Source of the DNA: Arachnopeziza araneosa
Lineage: Eukaryota; Ascomycota; Leotiomycetes; Helotiales; Arachnopezizaceae
NCBI GenBank assembly: GCA_003988855.1
Contig: QYAI01000018.1
Location: 186,001-250,000 of the forward strand
Reading direction: 5' to 3'
DNA length: 64,000 bases
The translations under genes were made by a program, and so were the position numbers. Of the stretch, positions 23,801-34,497 are shown in pieces. Position 1 is the stretch's first letter, and every line of letters starts with the position of its first letter. Below the pieces are notes generated by a model, which did not search any database, was not told the origin of the DNA, and saw nothing but the letters and a program-made list of their open reading frames with translations.

Positions 23801-24307
23801 ATAAGGGTCCAATAGTTGGACCACCTTCTCGATATCCTCATTTGTAATTGCGGCTACTAGGGGAGCCAGTTCCTCAACTTGGCTTGATGCTGTATCAAGA
23901 CCTCGATTTTGTGCCACGAGGAAATCAAAATGAGTAGAAGAACGCTTCCGTCGGTGTTTAGTCTTCGGCTTTCTTTTTCTTCTCCCCGACTTTTGGATTG
24001 GATCTTCTTCGAAAGAGGGAAGTGTTGGAATGTTGGTAGATGAAGACAGTCTTGACAGTGATTCCGAGGCATTTGATTGTTTTGATGATATCTTTGACAG
24101 TACATGGGCTATAGACGGTCGACGGGAATGGGACACTAAAGATGATCTGTTTGGGGCCTTTGTTGAAGGCCCTGGAGGCTCTTCAATTGTGATGACGGAA
24201 AGCCGTTGGGCTCCTCGGTTTGCGACGTCGTCGAGCGGTGCTCTGTCGTCTTCTGCACTCGGTCGAGCCGCTTCCACATAGCTTCCTGGCACTTGCTTTG
24301 ATGACAT
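20856..24307 (-). CDS. Ankyrin-repeat CorA-like membrane protein
   Basis: Four exons: 24307-22198, 22149-21905, 21855-21430 and 21380-20856, about 1101 residues. Introns are 48-50 bp. For intron 1 the frame requires the second AG (acceptor GAAAG before 22149), which restores WILDDNTIITSFPQNW, a hallmark of fungal ankyrin-CorA proteins. Intron 2 has a weak donor, GTGGCA, so that junction may be off by a codon or two. Residues 150-260 hold about three ankyrin repeats (LPLQAAALTGNEDVLSILLE, RTALFEATAKGYEKISILLL). The C-terminal part has a long coiled coil and then two membrane helices (about residues 990-1060). CorA/Mrs2 magnesium channels carry GMN after helix 1; here the loop reads FQLNV, so Mg2+ transport is uncertain. 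The membrane topology and domain order are clear; the function is inferred. Confidence 0.88.
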
Positions 24308-25120
24308 AGCGTTGCCTTATTTCGATACATACTCTTCAGATTGGAACACGATTTGAGATGTTTTGTCTCAGAAAAAGCGCGACTAGCAATAGATATGAGG
24401 TAGGGAGCCAAGAGCCGCAGTCGATAAAGCTGGGGACCAGCTGAACACGCCGAGATGCATGACACCCCTTCCAGATTGCCAACTTCTGGATTTGCATGCA
24501 TGGCTGGGAAAGAATCGAATCACGGAGCCTGAAGATAAGGCTGGCTGGCTGGCTGGCATCCCTCTGACGGCACAAGAACGCCACAAATGCGCTCCCAAAT
24601 ATACCATTGGATGATCAGGTGCGTTGCGCAACCCCCATAAGCAAAGTTCGCCCGGGCTTGTGTGATGATCCACGCTGCAACTTTCCTCAATTTGGGGCGG
24701 GACCGAGTACGAGGTAAGAATGGTGGTTGGTGCAGAGGAGACGAGGATCATATAATGACACTGGCAAGCCTTTCATTGGAAAGGCGTGCTGAAAGGTACT
24801 TCACATCACGTATGTTTCAGACCGCCTATAAGTTGCGCGAAAACACGATTGACTTTTGCGGGCACTTCCCTATATTTCACCTCCAAAACAACTTGCCTTT
24901 AATAATATCAACAGTTCTAAATATATAAATGTTGTTCATGTTAAATCTCTGAAATATGTCGTTTTCGAATTGTATGATTCAATATACTTATCATCACACG
25001 ATTAGATTAGTTATTAGGCCGTGAGCCACGAATTAGCACACTTCCCGATTGACCCTGGTATCAAGAACAATAACAATAACAAAACATTTATACTTATCCC
25101 TTAACCTCCTCCCGAAACAC
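24308..25120. other. Promoter of ankyrin-CorA gene and spacer
   Basis: About 810 bp between the ankyrin-CorA start and the 3' end of the prenylcysteine lyase gene. It contains a (GGCT)n run at 24539-24557 and an AT-rich end. Open frames here are short and unconvincing. Confidence 0.4.
24539..24557. repeat. (GGCT)n tetranucleotide repeat
   Basis: Four perfect GGCT units plus a partial fifth, about 230 bp upstream of the ankyrin-CorA start codon. In bacteria such repeats drive phase variation; here it is just a short microsatellite in a promoter. Confidence 0.85.
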
Positions 25121-26710
25121 TTACTCTTCATCCCTTAACCTCTTCCCAATTAGCCCTCCAACTCTTTCTCCCGCCCACCAGGCAAACCCCACCTCACTCC
25201 CCACTCTCTCCGTTGCACCCGTCTGCCACAGACCCTTCCCAAGCTCAAACCCTCCCAGCCCGTCGGCTCGAGGATAGAGCAAGGGATACGCATTTTCAAT
25301 CTCCTGCTCAACGACCTCTACACCACTGCCGAAGAGTGAAAAGGTATTCTCATCCAAACGCTGCTCCGAGAGAATGCGGTAGAGGTGCTTGACCATTTCG
25401 GGATGGTAGTCGTCTCGAATGTGTGAGAACTCATAGATTCCCCCGTGGATTGGGAGGATGTCGTCTGGTAACCCTTTCTCGTGGAAGTGGGAGGGACTCA
25501 TTTTGTTTCTCGAGAGGATGAAGGTCACCCAAGTAGGCTTGTAAGCTATTTCTTCTTCGTCTGTATCTTCCGCCAAGATACCAGTTGAGTTCCAAGGTCC
25601 AGCAAGAACGACGTGGTCAAAGTTATCGTAGGAAATTTCTTTCCCTTCGATAGTCCTGGTCCGAAGAATCCATGCTTCTTTCCCTTCCAAGATCTCTTCT
25701 CTCTTGAAGCCAACAACTTCTGTGTCGAGTATCAGCGCAGCTTTGCTCTTGTCCATGAACTTCGCGAGAACCCTTTGGAAAGTCCCTCCAGGATAGCGAC
25801 CAGGCCAATCTTCTCTAGCAAGTGCTCTCCTGACAGCAAACGCACTGAGCTCATCGAGATCCTGCCCACCCAACTGTCTCCTCAATTGCGGCTTGAGTAC
25901 CTCGTCAGTATACTTGCTTCCCATTCCCACTCTTCTGACCATATCACCACCAGAACTAGTCAGTAAAGCTCGAGTGTCGACCGTCTGTACAAGCAAGTTC
26001 GTATCATCCTCCAGTACGTAATTACCACCAGATAATTTCTTAACAAGCCAAACACTTGAGCCGTATCTCCAAACCAATCCTAGATACCTCAACCAGCCAA
26101 CTTCTTTCAGCGGCTCTGTCAAAACCGCCACCATGTCTTTACTGTTCCAAAACCCAACATCTCTCACCTTACTTCCTTCTACTTCCATCTTCACACCAAG
26201 GACCTCTCTCACTCTCTTCTCCAACAACGAGCCCTCCAATACCAACTTCCCAGCGGCAACATCCTCCAAATCAATGCTCATGCCCTCATGATTCTCTAAT
26301 GCCATCCTCCCACCGATCCTCTCACCCCTTTCAAAAACCGTAACATTTAACCTTCTTCTCCCTTTCAGCCTCACATTTCCCAACGCCCACGCAGCACCTA
26401 CTCCAGCCGGCCCCGCTCCCACAACGGCGATGCGAATGGGATCTTTCCGGTCATGTCCTCTCTCGACTACCGAGTACAAGGCCAGGGAGGTGAAGACGGC
26501 GAAAATGAGGAGGAAACTCCCGATGATGAGGTAGTGAAAGATTCGTTTTCTATCTTTGTGAGCGGGCGACTGTCTGCGTGAGGTTACACGAGAGCGAGGC
26601 GGGCTGAGGAGAGGTGATCGCTCGCCCGGTTCTGGGTGAGGAGAGCTTGGGATATAGGGTGGTGGGGTAGATTGATCGTAAGGTGGTGGAGGCTTCTCGA
26701 ATTCGGCCAT
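25121..26710 (-). CDS. Prenylcysteine lyase/oxidase, membrane-anchored
   Basis: Single exon, 529 residues from ATG 26710; an in-frame GTG at 26725 is not a likely start. Prenylcysteine lyases are FAD enzymes that release free cysteine and a prenyl aldehyde from degraded prenylated proteins, in the lysosome in animals. Seen here: a Pro-rich cytosolic tail with PPPPY and PPPY, an acidic dileucine-like ERSPLL, a membrane anchor at about residues 58-81, the FAD-binding VVGAGPAGVGAAW (GxGxxG at 98-103) and FERGERIGGRM. Further on are the family blocks YPGGTFQRVLAKF and VVLAGPWNSTGI, and the C-terminal GFELGKGLWQTGA. The topology is type II, with the catalytic domain luminal. The tail motifs suggest delivery to the vacuole, which fits the biochemical role. 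No signs of damage. Confidence 0.9.
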   Translation of the reverse strand: MAEFEKPPPPYDQSTPPPYIPSSPHPEPGERSPLLSPPRSRVTSRRQSPAHKDRKRIFHYLIIGSFLLIFAVFTSLALYSVVERGHDRKDPIRIAVVGAGPAGVGAAWALGNVRLKGRRRLNVTVFERGERIGGRMALENHEGMSIDLEDVAAGKLVLEGSLLEKRVREVLGVKMEVEGSKVRDVGFWNSKDMVAVLTEPLKEVGWLRYLGLVWRYGSSVWLVKKLSGGNYVLEDDTNLLVQTVDTRALLTSSGGDMVRRVGMGSKYTDEVLKPQLRRQLGGQDLDELSAFAVRRALAREDWPGRYPGGTFQRVLAKFMDKSKAALILDTEVVGFKREEILEGKEAWILRTRTIEGKEISYDNFDHVVLAGPWNSTGILAEDTDEEEIAYKPTWVTFILSRNKMSPSHFHEKGLPDDILPIHGGIYEFSHIRDDYHPEMVKHLYRILSEQRLDENTFSLFGSGVEVVEQEIENAYPLLYPRADGLGGFELGKGLWQTGATERVGSEVGFAWWAGERVGGLIGKRLRDEE

Positions 26711-27147
26711 TTTTCGAATGTTCACATGGTAATCAGAGAGAAGAAGATCGGTGAGATTTTTGTAAAGAGTGGAAAGTGTGAACCGTGGTGATGGTGGTGG
26801 TGGTGGTGGAGGTGTTACACGGCGAAGTACAGGAAATCGGGCTCGTTTCGTTGGCTGCCTGCAAAGAGAGGTCTGTTAGTGGTCGAGTCAAGATGACCAA
26901 TGAATAGCGCTTATAAATCCACCGCCCTATCTTTTGATACTAAGGCTGTGTTGTTGGAGTGAGGTTACTGTCAGTCGCCATGTCAAACTCAGGATGGTTT
27001 TAGTTCCAACTGATTTCAGAAGTGTATCAACGTACTAAATGTAAAGAAGTGTTCTGAAGAGAGTCTGGTGCCGTCTAAGCTATGTATTAAATCCCTTCAT
27101 TCATCATAACTCCATGATCAGACAGTGCTTTTATCACCCTCCTTTCT
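26711..27147. promoter_or_regulatory. Prenylcysteine lyase promoter and leader
   Basis: About 440 bp upstream of the prenylcysteine lyase gene and downstream of the eIF3d stop. It contains a (TGG)6 tract at 26792-26809, roughly 85 bp before the start codon and therefore probably in the 5' untranslated region. Confidence 0.45.
26792..26809. repeat. (TGG)6 microsatellite in leader
   Basis: Six perfect TGG units, reading as (CCA)n on the transcribed minus strand, close upstream of the prenylcysteine lyase start. Confidence 0.85.
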
Positions 27148-29025
27148 CTAATCTTCTGCCTCATCAACTTCCTCAATAATCTCTCCTTCCCCATCATCCT
27201 CAAAGCTTCCAGCTGGGACTTCGTACAGTCTCAACATGGGCTTATTTGGATCCTTGACAAGCACGTACTTGCCCTCTTCTCTCTTCAGACACATATCAGC
27301 GATTGTCCGGACGATACCCCAGCCGTTGGATAGACTCAAGTTCATTTGCTGCGCGAAGTCGCGAGGTTTCCAGCCCACTACGCCAAGAATAACATGGCGG
27401 TCGTTGGTCTTAGGATTAGCACGAGAGACGAATCTAGTTATATTAGCGAGTGAAAAGGGGGAATATGGAACACGTACCCAAGCTTCATGACATCAGCACG
27501 GGCCATGATGCTCTGAACAGTCCAGCGAGCAAGCTTGCAAGAGTTGTTCTTCATTTCAGTAGCCACCACAGCACCACGTTGACTTGCCAATTTTGTTCTC
27601 CAATCAAGAGCGCCTCCACTTCCTTGAGCTTTGTGGTCAAACTCGTTCAGCGCCTTAACCGTCAAATACTGGTCTTCCCCACTAATGGCATTCTTCTGAA
27701 CAGCATCAAGCTCAGTTCGGACGATCAAATGTACTGGGTCTTCATCATTTAATGACAAATCAAAACGGCGATATTTGTAGGCTTTGGAAGCTGGTGGTTC
27801 AGTCTCTTCGGCGGGGTTATAGAAAGGATTCTCATGTGCCATCTCTACCTTCTGGTTTTCATTCTCAATCATAACCTGGTTAGCGAAGTTGTGATTGATA
27901 TAGGTAGCCTCTTCCGCAAGTGCACTTGGCTGATTAATAGCATCTTTGCTTCCATCCGACGCATCCATAGGGGCATCTGCGGCATTTTCGTTGACTGTAA
28001 CCATATCTAGAGTAGCATTGTCACGCTTGTCTAGATAAACCTTGTTGCCTTGTCTGACAATAACAATATCCCAAGGGTAGACGGAGCGAGGAGAGCACAT
28101 AAGCATAGAAAGAATGGTGTCTGTAGCAAAAATGGTTGCTTCATCTTTCTCTGCGAGTTCCTGAATAACTGGATCTGATGACGTGGTAACATTGTATGCA
28201 GCGCGATCCACAACGTTCAACTTGCGCTCACCAACCTTGACTGGCTGTTTGTCGAACGAACGGTCGTAGTAGTATAAGAACCCGTAGCTTTCAATATCCT
28301 CTCCGTCGTCCGTATCCAAGTTTAACTTGGCGAGGCGGTTGAAATCAATCTCCTCAAGCATCTTCCAGTCTGGCTTGATGTTAACAGACGCATCACGGTT
28401 GCGTTGAGGCTTGTCGTAATCCTTCCATCCAAATCTTCTACCACCACGCGCACCACCACGGCCTCCTCGAGCATCATAGTTGTTATATCCTTGCTGTCCA
28501 CCTCTACCTCCAACTCTTTGAAATTGACCTCGGCCACCTCTGGTATCAGCTCTTCCGCCCCGCTGACCCCGCCCTCTGTTAAAGGTTGCACCGCGTCCAA
28601 ATCGAGTCTTGGTCGAGTCTCGAGTATTGCTGACAACGGAGAAAGTTGACTCGTCCTCAGCTAACTGGACAGCGAATAAAGACGATGTGCCAGCCCCATA
28701 GACTTGTTGGTCTATAAAGAAGTCAGCATGTATCCTCCACAAATTAATTGCGGATGTTAAATGGCGAATATGTAATAGCAGAGGTATGAGATGTGAGAGA
28801 TGAGACCAGACCTCTGTAATTTCGATTGTATTGTTGTCTCCCACCTCTCCCATCTCTGCCATCCTTGCCCTCAGCAGTCCAATCTGCCATCCGACCCAGC
28901 TTGTCGCCTTTAGAATATGGAGCATATGGCACGCCATTTAGGGTTGTTTCCGTCGACGTTGGTGGTCCCCATGAGTCCTCTAATGGAAGGGATGAGATAA
29001 CATCTGAAAGAGATATTGGCGACAT
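27148..29025 (-). CDS. eIF3d: eIF3 subunit D
   Basis: Three exons: 29025-28812, 28711-27478 and 27433-27148, 577 residues, close to the usual fungal length. eIF3d is part of the eIF3 scaffold that loads mRNA on the 40S ribosome; its core also binds the mRNA cap directly on selected transcripts. Evident blocks are the N-terminal LEDSWGPP and YSKGDKLGRMADWT, and an Arg/Gly-rich RNA-binding segment (RGGRADTRGGRGQ, RGGRGGARGGRRFGW) around residues 105-165. The conserved core follows (KPDWKMLEEIDFNRLAKLNL, YGFLYYYDRSFDK, CSPRSVYPWDIVIV) and the tail NGWGIVRTIADMCLK with an acidic end. The exon 1 donor reads GTCTGG, which is weak, but frame and homology fix it (YRDQQVYGAG). An in-frame TTG upstream of 29025 is not the start. 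Confidence 0.97.
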
Positions 29026-29371
29026 GTTTGCGGCGTAATCCGATTTGTTCAACGCAGCGTCGCCGAGTTTGTAAATATTTCGTGTGTGGATGTCGGTGGG
29101 GCAAATCTCGACAAATCACCTCAAGCCTAGACAGTCACGTGCTTATTTACTCCATCAAGGTACAAATGGAACCTGAATGTTGGAATTTACCAAGGGAGTT
29201 CATATTATCCAGTGACCAAGCACAGTTCATTAAACGACATATTGCAACATCTTTGATCTAATTTGAATCTCGTATCATATTGATTAAATTTGCTCTGAGA
29301 TTCAACCCTTGCGGTATGTTTCCTTCACGCAACCACCTCGAATCACAGAGTTAACGTATGTATCCACAGAG
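29026..29371. other. Spacer between eIF3d and bZIP genes
   Basis: About 350 bp holding the eIF3d promoter and the 3' end of the bZIP gene, both on the minus strand. No other feature seen. Confidence 0.4.
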
Positions 29372-30710
29372 CTAACACGACATATGTGGTTCTGGCTTTG
29401 TGTAGAAAATACTCTCGAGCGCATCGCGAACTTCGAATTCTTCCAATACGGCACCAAACCTTATTTCTGTTATTGAAGCAACTTGAATGAGGAATAGGAG
29501 ACTTACCCATAGCATCTCACTTTTGCTAGAAGCTCTTGGCTAACAATTTGAAAATCTTCTCTGGTGAACTCGGAGAACCTAGGATGGCCAAGAACCATTC
29601 CCCAGGCCATAACGGGTGTTATCTCTCCATCAAGATTCAGTCGTTTACTCAGGTCAAGCAAATTTGCAAGATCTGTTTTCGATATATCCCAAGTCTTTTG
29701 GGGAGCCCCGTTCTCAGAAACGTATCCAGGTTCGTGTCCCCACGGGAACTCGGAGTCAGGGCATGGGTCTGGAGGACAGGTTGCCATAAGTGCGTGGCCG
29801 CACTCGGGACCCTCTGGTTCACTCGCTCGATCAAGAAGGAATTGCATATGATTCATGCAAGGTCGTTCGAGTCTATGCGACAAGAAAATGATGGCGTTAG
29901 TTACTGTGGGGGAGGTGACATATACGCTCTCGAAGGATCGGCGTACGTGAGAACAAAGTCAATGCCTGCTTGATCATAATCTACTCCTCCTTGAACTTGT
30001 TGATGTGCTATACTACGGCCGTTCACGCCATTTGCGGGAGGCGAGGCGCTCTGGTGGTTTGAAGTCGCAGATAGCGGTTGTGAAGGAGGGCTGTAACTTT
30101 GATAGCTGCCTGATATGCTTCCACTTGATGGATTTCCCAGGCTAGTGTTCTGTGCGAGCTCATCAACTCCGCCAGAACCGTTCCAAGGTATGCCATGCTG
30201 CGCTAATAAGGATTTCAATTGTCGGTTTTCTTCCGCAAGTGTGTCCTTGTCGCGTGAGACCATACTGAAATTTTCTTTCAGTCGTAGAACTTCTTGCTCG
30301 AGGGCTTTGATATACAACTCTTTCCGTTCACGATGGGTTCTGTGTCAAATCAGTACGGATATCAGGGTGCAACACACATGGAGGAACATACCGTTGTGCT
30401 TGTCGATTTAACTCCTGCCGTCTTGTAAGAGCAGGCTTACTGTCTGGTTTCGGACCCCTCCTTTTGGGCGCTGATGGTATATTGATGAGCATGTTGGTTA
30501 ACAATATGGATCAAGATGATAACTTACGCTGGCCATCCACTGTTATCGTTAAACGTGTTACCATATCTGGGGGAGCAATTCACGCAACTTACCACGGGTC
30601 GATTTCTTTTCCGTCAAATTCTTTAAGAACCCTAAACTCATGGACAGTGGGCTCTTCCCACCATCCGAGTGGCTCGCATACTGATCTGTGGGAGGGGAAG
30701 CCGACGACAT
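29372..30710 (-). CDS. bZIP transcription factor, six exons
   Basis: Exons 30710-30593, 30539-30528, 30470-30392, 30339-29947, 29872-29507 and 29459-29372 join without a frame break to give 351 residues. Introns are 47-74 bp with GTAAGT, GTATGT or GTACGC donors. Exon 2 is only 12 nt and adds VDGQ. The N-terminus (MSSASPPTDQYASHSD) leads to a basic region KPALTRRQELNRQAQRTHRE and a leucine zipper (YIKALEQEVLRLKENFSMV). The basic region has the N-x-x-A-Q-R layout of Yap/Pap1-type bZIPs but with Thr-His in place of Ala-Phe. A Ser/Pro/Gln-rich middle is followed by a conserved C-terminal domain with cysteines (ERPCMNHMQFLLDRA, CGHALMATCPP) and the tail CYGFGAVLEEFEVRDALESI. Such cysteines can be redox sensors in Yap1-like factors; that is only an analogy. 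DNA target and pathway are not known from sequence. Confidence 0.93.
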
Positions 30711-31825
30711 CGCAGGCAGATCCGGAGATAGGCCTCACTTCTCAATGGTAGATGCCAACCTTTTTTCATCCATTTAGTCAGCCATTGCGCTTGTGATAAT
30801 GGACGGGTGCGTCGGTGTTGGACTTTGTCGTGCAGCTCCACGACGTGAACGCCGCTAACGAGCAAGATGTCTTGCATGACTTACAGCAGTTACTGGCTTT
30901 TGAGGCTCTCGGCAGGAGGCAAGATCCACTTTGATAAGGAGTTGGAGTGAAGAGGGTCAAGGAGTGGTGTGTCAACGAGGGCTCAATGACTGAAGTATTT
31001 GGAATTCTCTGTTGGGAGGAGTAGAGGCGTCCGAACTAGGATCCCGCAGGGTTGGTGGCGCATATATCTTGGTCCGTAAGTTCTCAATTGAGAGTGCAGA
31101 GTCAAGGATAGAGTCCTGTTAGAGTTTGGATGGAGATTGCTCTTCGAATCTTGGACCGCGAAATGCTCTTGGGGAGTTAAAGTAGGCGACGGAAGGGTAA
31201 AGTAACAGTGTGTAGGCTTCAGCAGCAACGAACCGGGTGGCTTCTTAGTTCCTGCGGCTGTGTCGGGTGGAGGGGGGTTCTCGTTTCTCTGCTCTGCTCT
31301 GCTTAATTGTCCCCAGCGATGCGTTGGAATGAATAAGCAGCCTGTGGCGGATCAATTACGCAGGAGCCGAATATGTACGAGGACATTGGCTCCTCTCCGG
31401 TATTGTGCCCTTTCGTGTTCATTTGTTTTCTTTCCCTCTGGTTTCTCGGAAGACGCTCTTCTTCTTTGTACCGCCGTACAGAGCGCGAGATAGGTCGCTT
31501 TCCGCCGAATGGGTGCTTGGCTCTCATCCCGTCCAACAACAATCGTTCATCGACGAGATGGTCTGGTCCAGAGATTGTTACCTGCTCGGAAGCTGCCAGC
31601 TAGATCGATCCATCATCTCTCCATCTATCCTTTGCACTGGACCATCTTCTGCAGAATCAGCCGCACAAAAGTTCGTGCAGGCACGAGCTGAAGCTTGCTG
31701 CGCCTATCGTGACAAACCCCCGCCGTCTGCGTTGTTTCATCAGCGAAGTTGCTGACCGCCTCCGAGTAGCTTTCAACAACATTCTAGCAACTCTCGTGCA
31801 TATCTTCATCTGCATCCATCGTATA
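30711..31825. promoter_or_regulatory. Divergent region between bZIP and acyltransferase
   Basis: About 1.1 kb between head-to-head genes. It carries CT-rich and polypyrimidine stretches, especially 31390-31640, probably leader of the acyltransferase. Plus-strand open frames such as 31405-31755 do not resemble proteins. The acyltransferase frame stays open upstream to 31709 without an ATG, so its start was placed at 31826. Confidence 0.45.
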
Positions 31826-32799
31826 ATGTCGGACGCAAGCCCATTTACAGCGATTCGTGGCACCCTAATCACTGCACCATGGGCACTCTATTTGGTGATT
31901 ATGGACTTGATCCTTTCGTTACTTCTACCAGTCAGCTACCTGTTCCCAAACTGGGTCTATGATGCCTCGTCTTTCGTGGCTTATACCAATTGGTATTGGA
32001 TACAATGTATTTTTGAAATTTTCAATGGCGGCAAGATATCAATCTCCGGTGATATCTTGCCAGAAGGAGAATCTGCCATTGTCGTTTCCAACCATGTAAG
32101 CTGGACAGATTTCTACATGATTCAAGCTCTGGCTATTCGGGCTGGCATGCTTGGTCGATGCCGATGGTTTTCAAAGATCGAGCTCCGGTGGGTACCACTA
32201 TTGGGCTGGGGAATCTGGGCAATGGGAATGCCCATGGTGAGTCGCAAGTGGATGAAAGATAGGAAAGAACTGGATAGAGTCTTCGCAGGCATCACCGAAA
32301 AGAAGTGGCCAACGTGTGAGTTTAGCTTGGCTCTGTGTCTTCTCTTTATACTAACAGATAGCTAGGGCTCATCAGTTTCAGCGAAGCCACACGATATACC
32401 CCCAAAAAGGCAGAGGAAACTAAGATATGGTGCAAAGAAAATAGCAGGCCAGTCCCAAGACATCTTCTGTACCCAAGAACAAAAGGTTTCGTGACCACTG
32501 TCCAGCATTTACGCAAGGCAGAGCACGTCAAGGCTGTTTACGACATAACAATTGCATACGGACATGATAACAAATTCCTCTCTGCGCCAACGATCTGGGA
32601 ATCTTTGTCCCTCAGCGATCTCTCTGGCAAGCAAGGATATAAGTTTCATGTCGATGTCAAGCGATTCGCGTTGGCAGATCTTCCTCAGACCGATGCAGAA
32701 TTAGCAAAATGGCTAGAGACTCGATGGATGGAGAAGGGCGAGTTTCTAGAAGCTAAGAGAGAGGAATGGGCAAGAGATGCACAACCGATGAAGGCATAA
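31826..32799 (+). CDS. Lysophospholipid acyltransferase (PlsC family)
   Basis: Two exons, 31826-32315 and 32366-32799, 307 residues, 50-bp intron (GTGAGT donor, TAG acceptor). The join restores KKWPTWLISFSEATRYT. The PlsC/LPLAT superfamily transfers an acyl chain from acyl-CoA to a lysophospholipid. Motif I NHVSWTD (His-x4-Asp catalytic pair) is at about residues 91-97. Motif II lies near CRWFSKIELRWVPLLGW. Motif III is FSEATRYTPKK, with Glu-Ala-Thr-Arg in place of the usual Glu-Gly-Thr-Arg. Motif IV is PRHLLYPRTKGF. One or two hydrophobic segments near the N-terminus (APWALYLVIMDLILSLLLPV) anchor it in the ER membrane. It resembles the yeast Cst26/Psi1 (1-acyl phosphatidylinositol) and fission yeast PlsC enzymes. 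The head group preference cannot be told from the sequence. Confidence 0.9.
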
Positions 32800-33168
32800 G
32801 GGTGTTTTCGATTTTAAGGCCCAGAATTGGGGTAGCTGCATTCCTGGGTCCAAGTCAGGATCACTGCGAGCGAGTGGGGACGAAGATCTCTTTGTTCCAT
32901 TCCATTGAACGAGGCTCAACCCCGCAGTCAATCAAGATATAGCTCTCGATTGACTGTTTGTGGCTTGCACAGAAAACAACAAAGAATTTGTCTAAGTTCA
33001 AAACTTCCAGGGAGCTATCCACCCATAATGCACTTCCTCGCTGCACTTGCTCACTCCCAACATCAAAACCACTCGGCTCCAAACCTTATATAAACCAAGA
33101 ACCAAGATCAATTCAATTCAGCATATTGACCATTCTCCAACTCAAATCCTCGCATCACTATCCCAACA
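32800..33168. other. Short intergenic spacer
   Basis: About 370 bp between two plus-strand genes, containing a terminator and a promoter. No other feature was recognised. Confidence 0.35.
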
Positions 33169-33660
33169 ATGCCAGATGCAATCTCAATTCCAACGCCTGA
33201 CTCCCCATTTCTCGACCCTACAGTGCGCTCCTACGTCGAAATACCCACTCTCCAGCTCCCCTCCCCTTTCTACACACGCCCTCGCTCGCCACATTTAACA
33301 GCCTCCTTTACGTACAGCCCACTCCAAGAACAGCCCGTCTCACCATTTCCATCCAGCATCCTTAACGACGCAGAAGAGCAACGCCAGGGTAATGTGAAAA
33401 AAACCTATCCGGCAAAGAAGGTTTGGTGGAGGTCTCGTGGCCTATCGCCAATTAAGGAAGGGAGTAGTGATGGGATGCTGGAGTCTGAAGAGGGGCTGTT
33501 GGACCGGGAGGACCAGGTGGGTGACTGGGAGGACTGGAAGGGTGAAGAGAAAGTGCGAGAGAGAAGGAAATTGGGGATTCGGATTGTGGGGCTTGCTCTG
33601 CTCGGTGTTGGAGTTGTGGGGGTAGTGATGCTGTGTTCTGGAATCGGGATGGGCGCGTAA
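33169..33660 (+). CDS. Small tail-anchored membrane protein, unknown
   Basis: An uninterrupted 163-codon frame from ATG 33169 in good context (ACAATGCC). The N-terminal half is Pro/Ser-rich with a patterned start (MPDAISIPTPDSPFLDP). The middle has a basic block (KKTYPAKKVWWRSRGLSP) followed by an acidic stretch. The end is a single hydrophobic helix of about 20 residues (VGLALLGVGVVGVVML) preceded by Arg/Lys, with only a short tail after it. There is no signal peptide, so a tail-anchored ER or mitochondrial outer membrane protein is likely. No family was recognised. The clean start and the sensible domain layout support a real gene. Confidence 0.6.
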   Translation: MPDAISIPTPDSPFLDPTVRSYVEIPTLQLPSPFYTRPRSPHLTASFTYSPLQEQPVSPFPSSILNDAEEQRQGNVKKTYPAKKVWWRSRGLSPIKEGSSDGMLESEEGLLDREDQVGDWEDWKGEEKVRERRKLGIRIVGLALLGVGVVGVVMLCSGIGMGA

Positions 33661-34497
33661 AGTGGTGTCGTGGATTGGATGATTTTTGTCTTCTCTTGCT
33701 TGAGATAGTTGAGTATCGTGTTGGACGTCTCGAGTTAGAATAGGATGACTGAGTTTGAGCATATCAAGTACAAGTTGATCCTCAAAAAGTCTTCGCAAGC
33801 TTGAGGATATAGTGAACAAGATTCTGCAAATTCTCTTAAGATTACGTAGCAATCCTTTCTCTGCACATTTGGTATTTCTTGCTTGGGCGTCGGTTGAAGG
33901 TTAAGCGATGATCCAGAAAGGGGGAAGAAAGTACTGAGATACGTTCGTACTCCAAAGCTCTAGCTAACTACATCTGCATTGAAAAAGCTGGGCAGGTGAT
34001 GGCACTGAATTCAAGTCTAGCGCATCAAGATTGCAATTTGATATTTTATATTGCAGCTTTTTCTCAGTTACAATATCGTCACATGAACAACCATCAAATT
34101 TGTGCTCATCTCTGTTCCCACGGAAGATACGTGTCCGTCCATTTCATATCCTTTCCTTCATCTTAACCTTCGAAAGCAATCCTTTGAATCAAAACACGGG
34201 TTTCTAACCCCTAAACATCGTACAAAAGAAAGAAAGAAAGCCGAATAAGCAAGTATGTAGCTGAGAGGTGGCTCCTAATGAATGATGGAGACCAATTATG
34301 TTAAACAGAGAAGAAAAAAGTAGACCCCTTTTGTAAATGCTGCAAAGGACCAACCCCTGCCCACCGGCCAAGTCCTAGTTGATATAACGCCATCTGTTTG
34401 ATGCCCATTGTCCACCCTGTAACGCCGCGCTATTTGTGACAAAAGTAAAGGAAATGAAAATCAAGTTGAAGTAAGGCTTTTTAGACAAATTTTGATA
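33661..34497. other. Convergent 3' region, no gene seen
   Basis: About 840 bp between two convergent genes, the small tail-anchored protein and RIM15. It is AT-rich with a (GAAA)n run near 34225-34240. It probably holds the two 3' untranslated regions. Confidence 0.45.

Noticed and set aside
31405..31755. Open frame upstream of the acyltransferase
   Set aside because: Pyrimidine-rich leader-like sequence, Phe/Ser/Arg-rich, no pattern, and overlaps other equally open frames.
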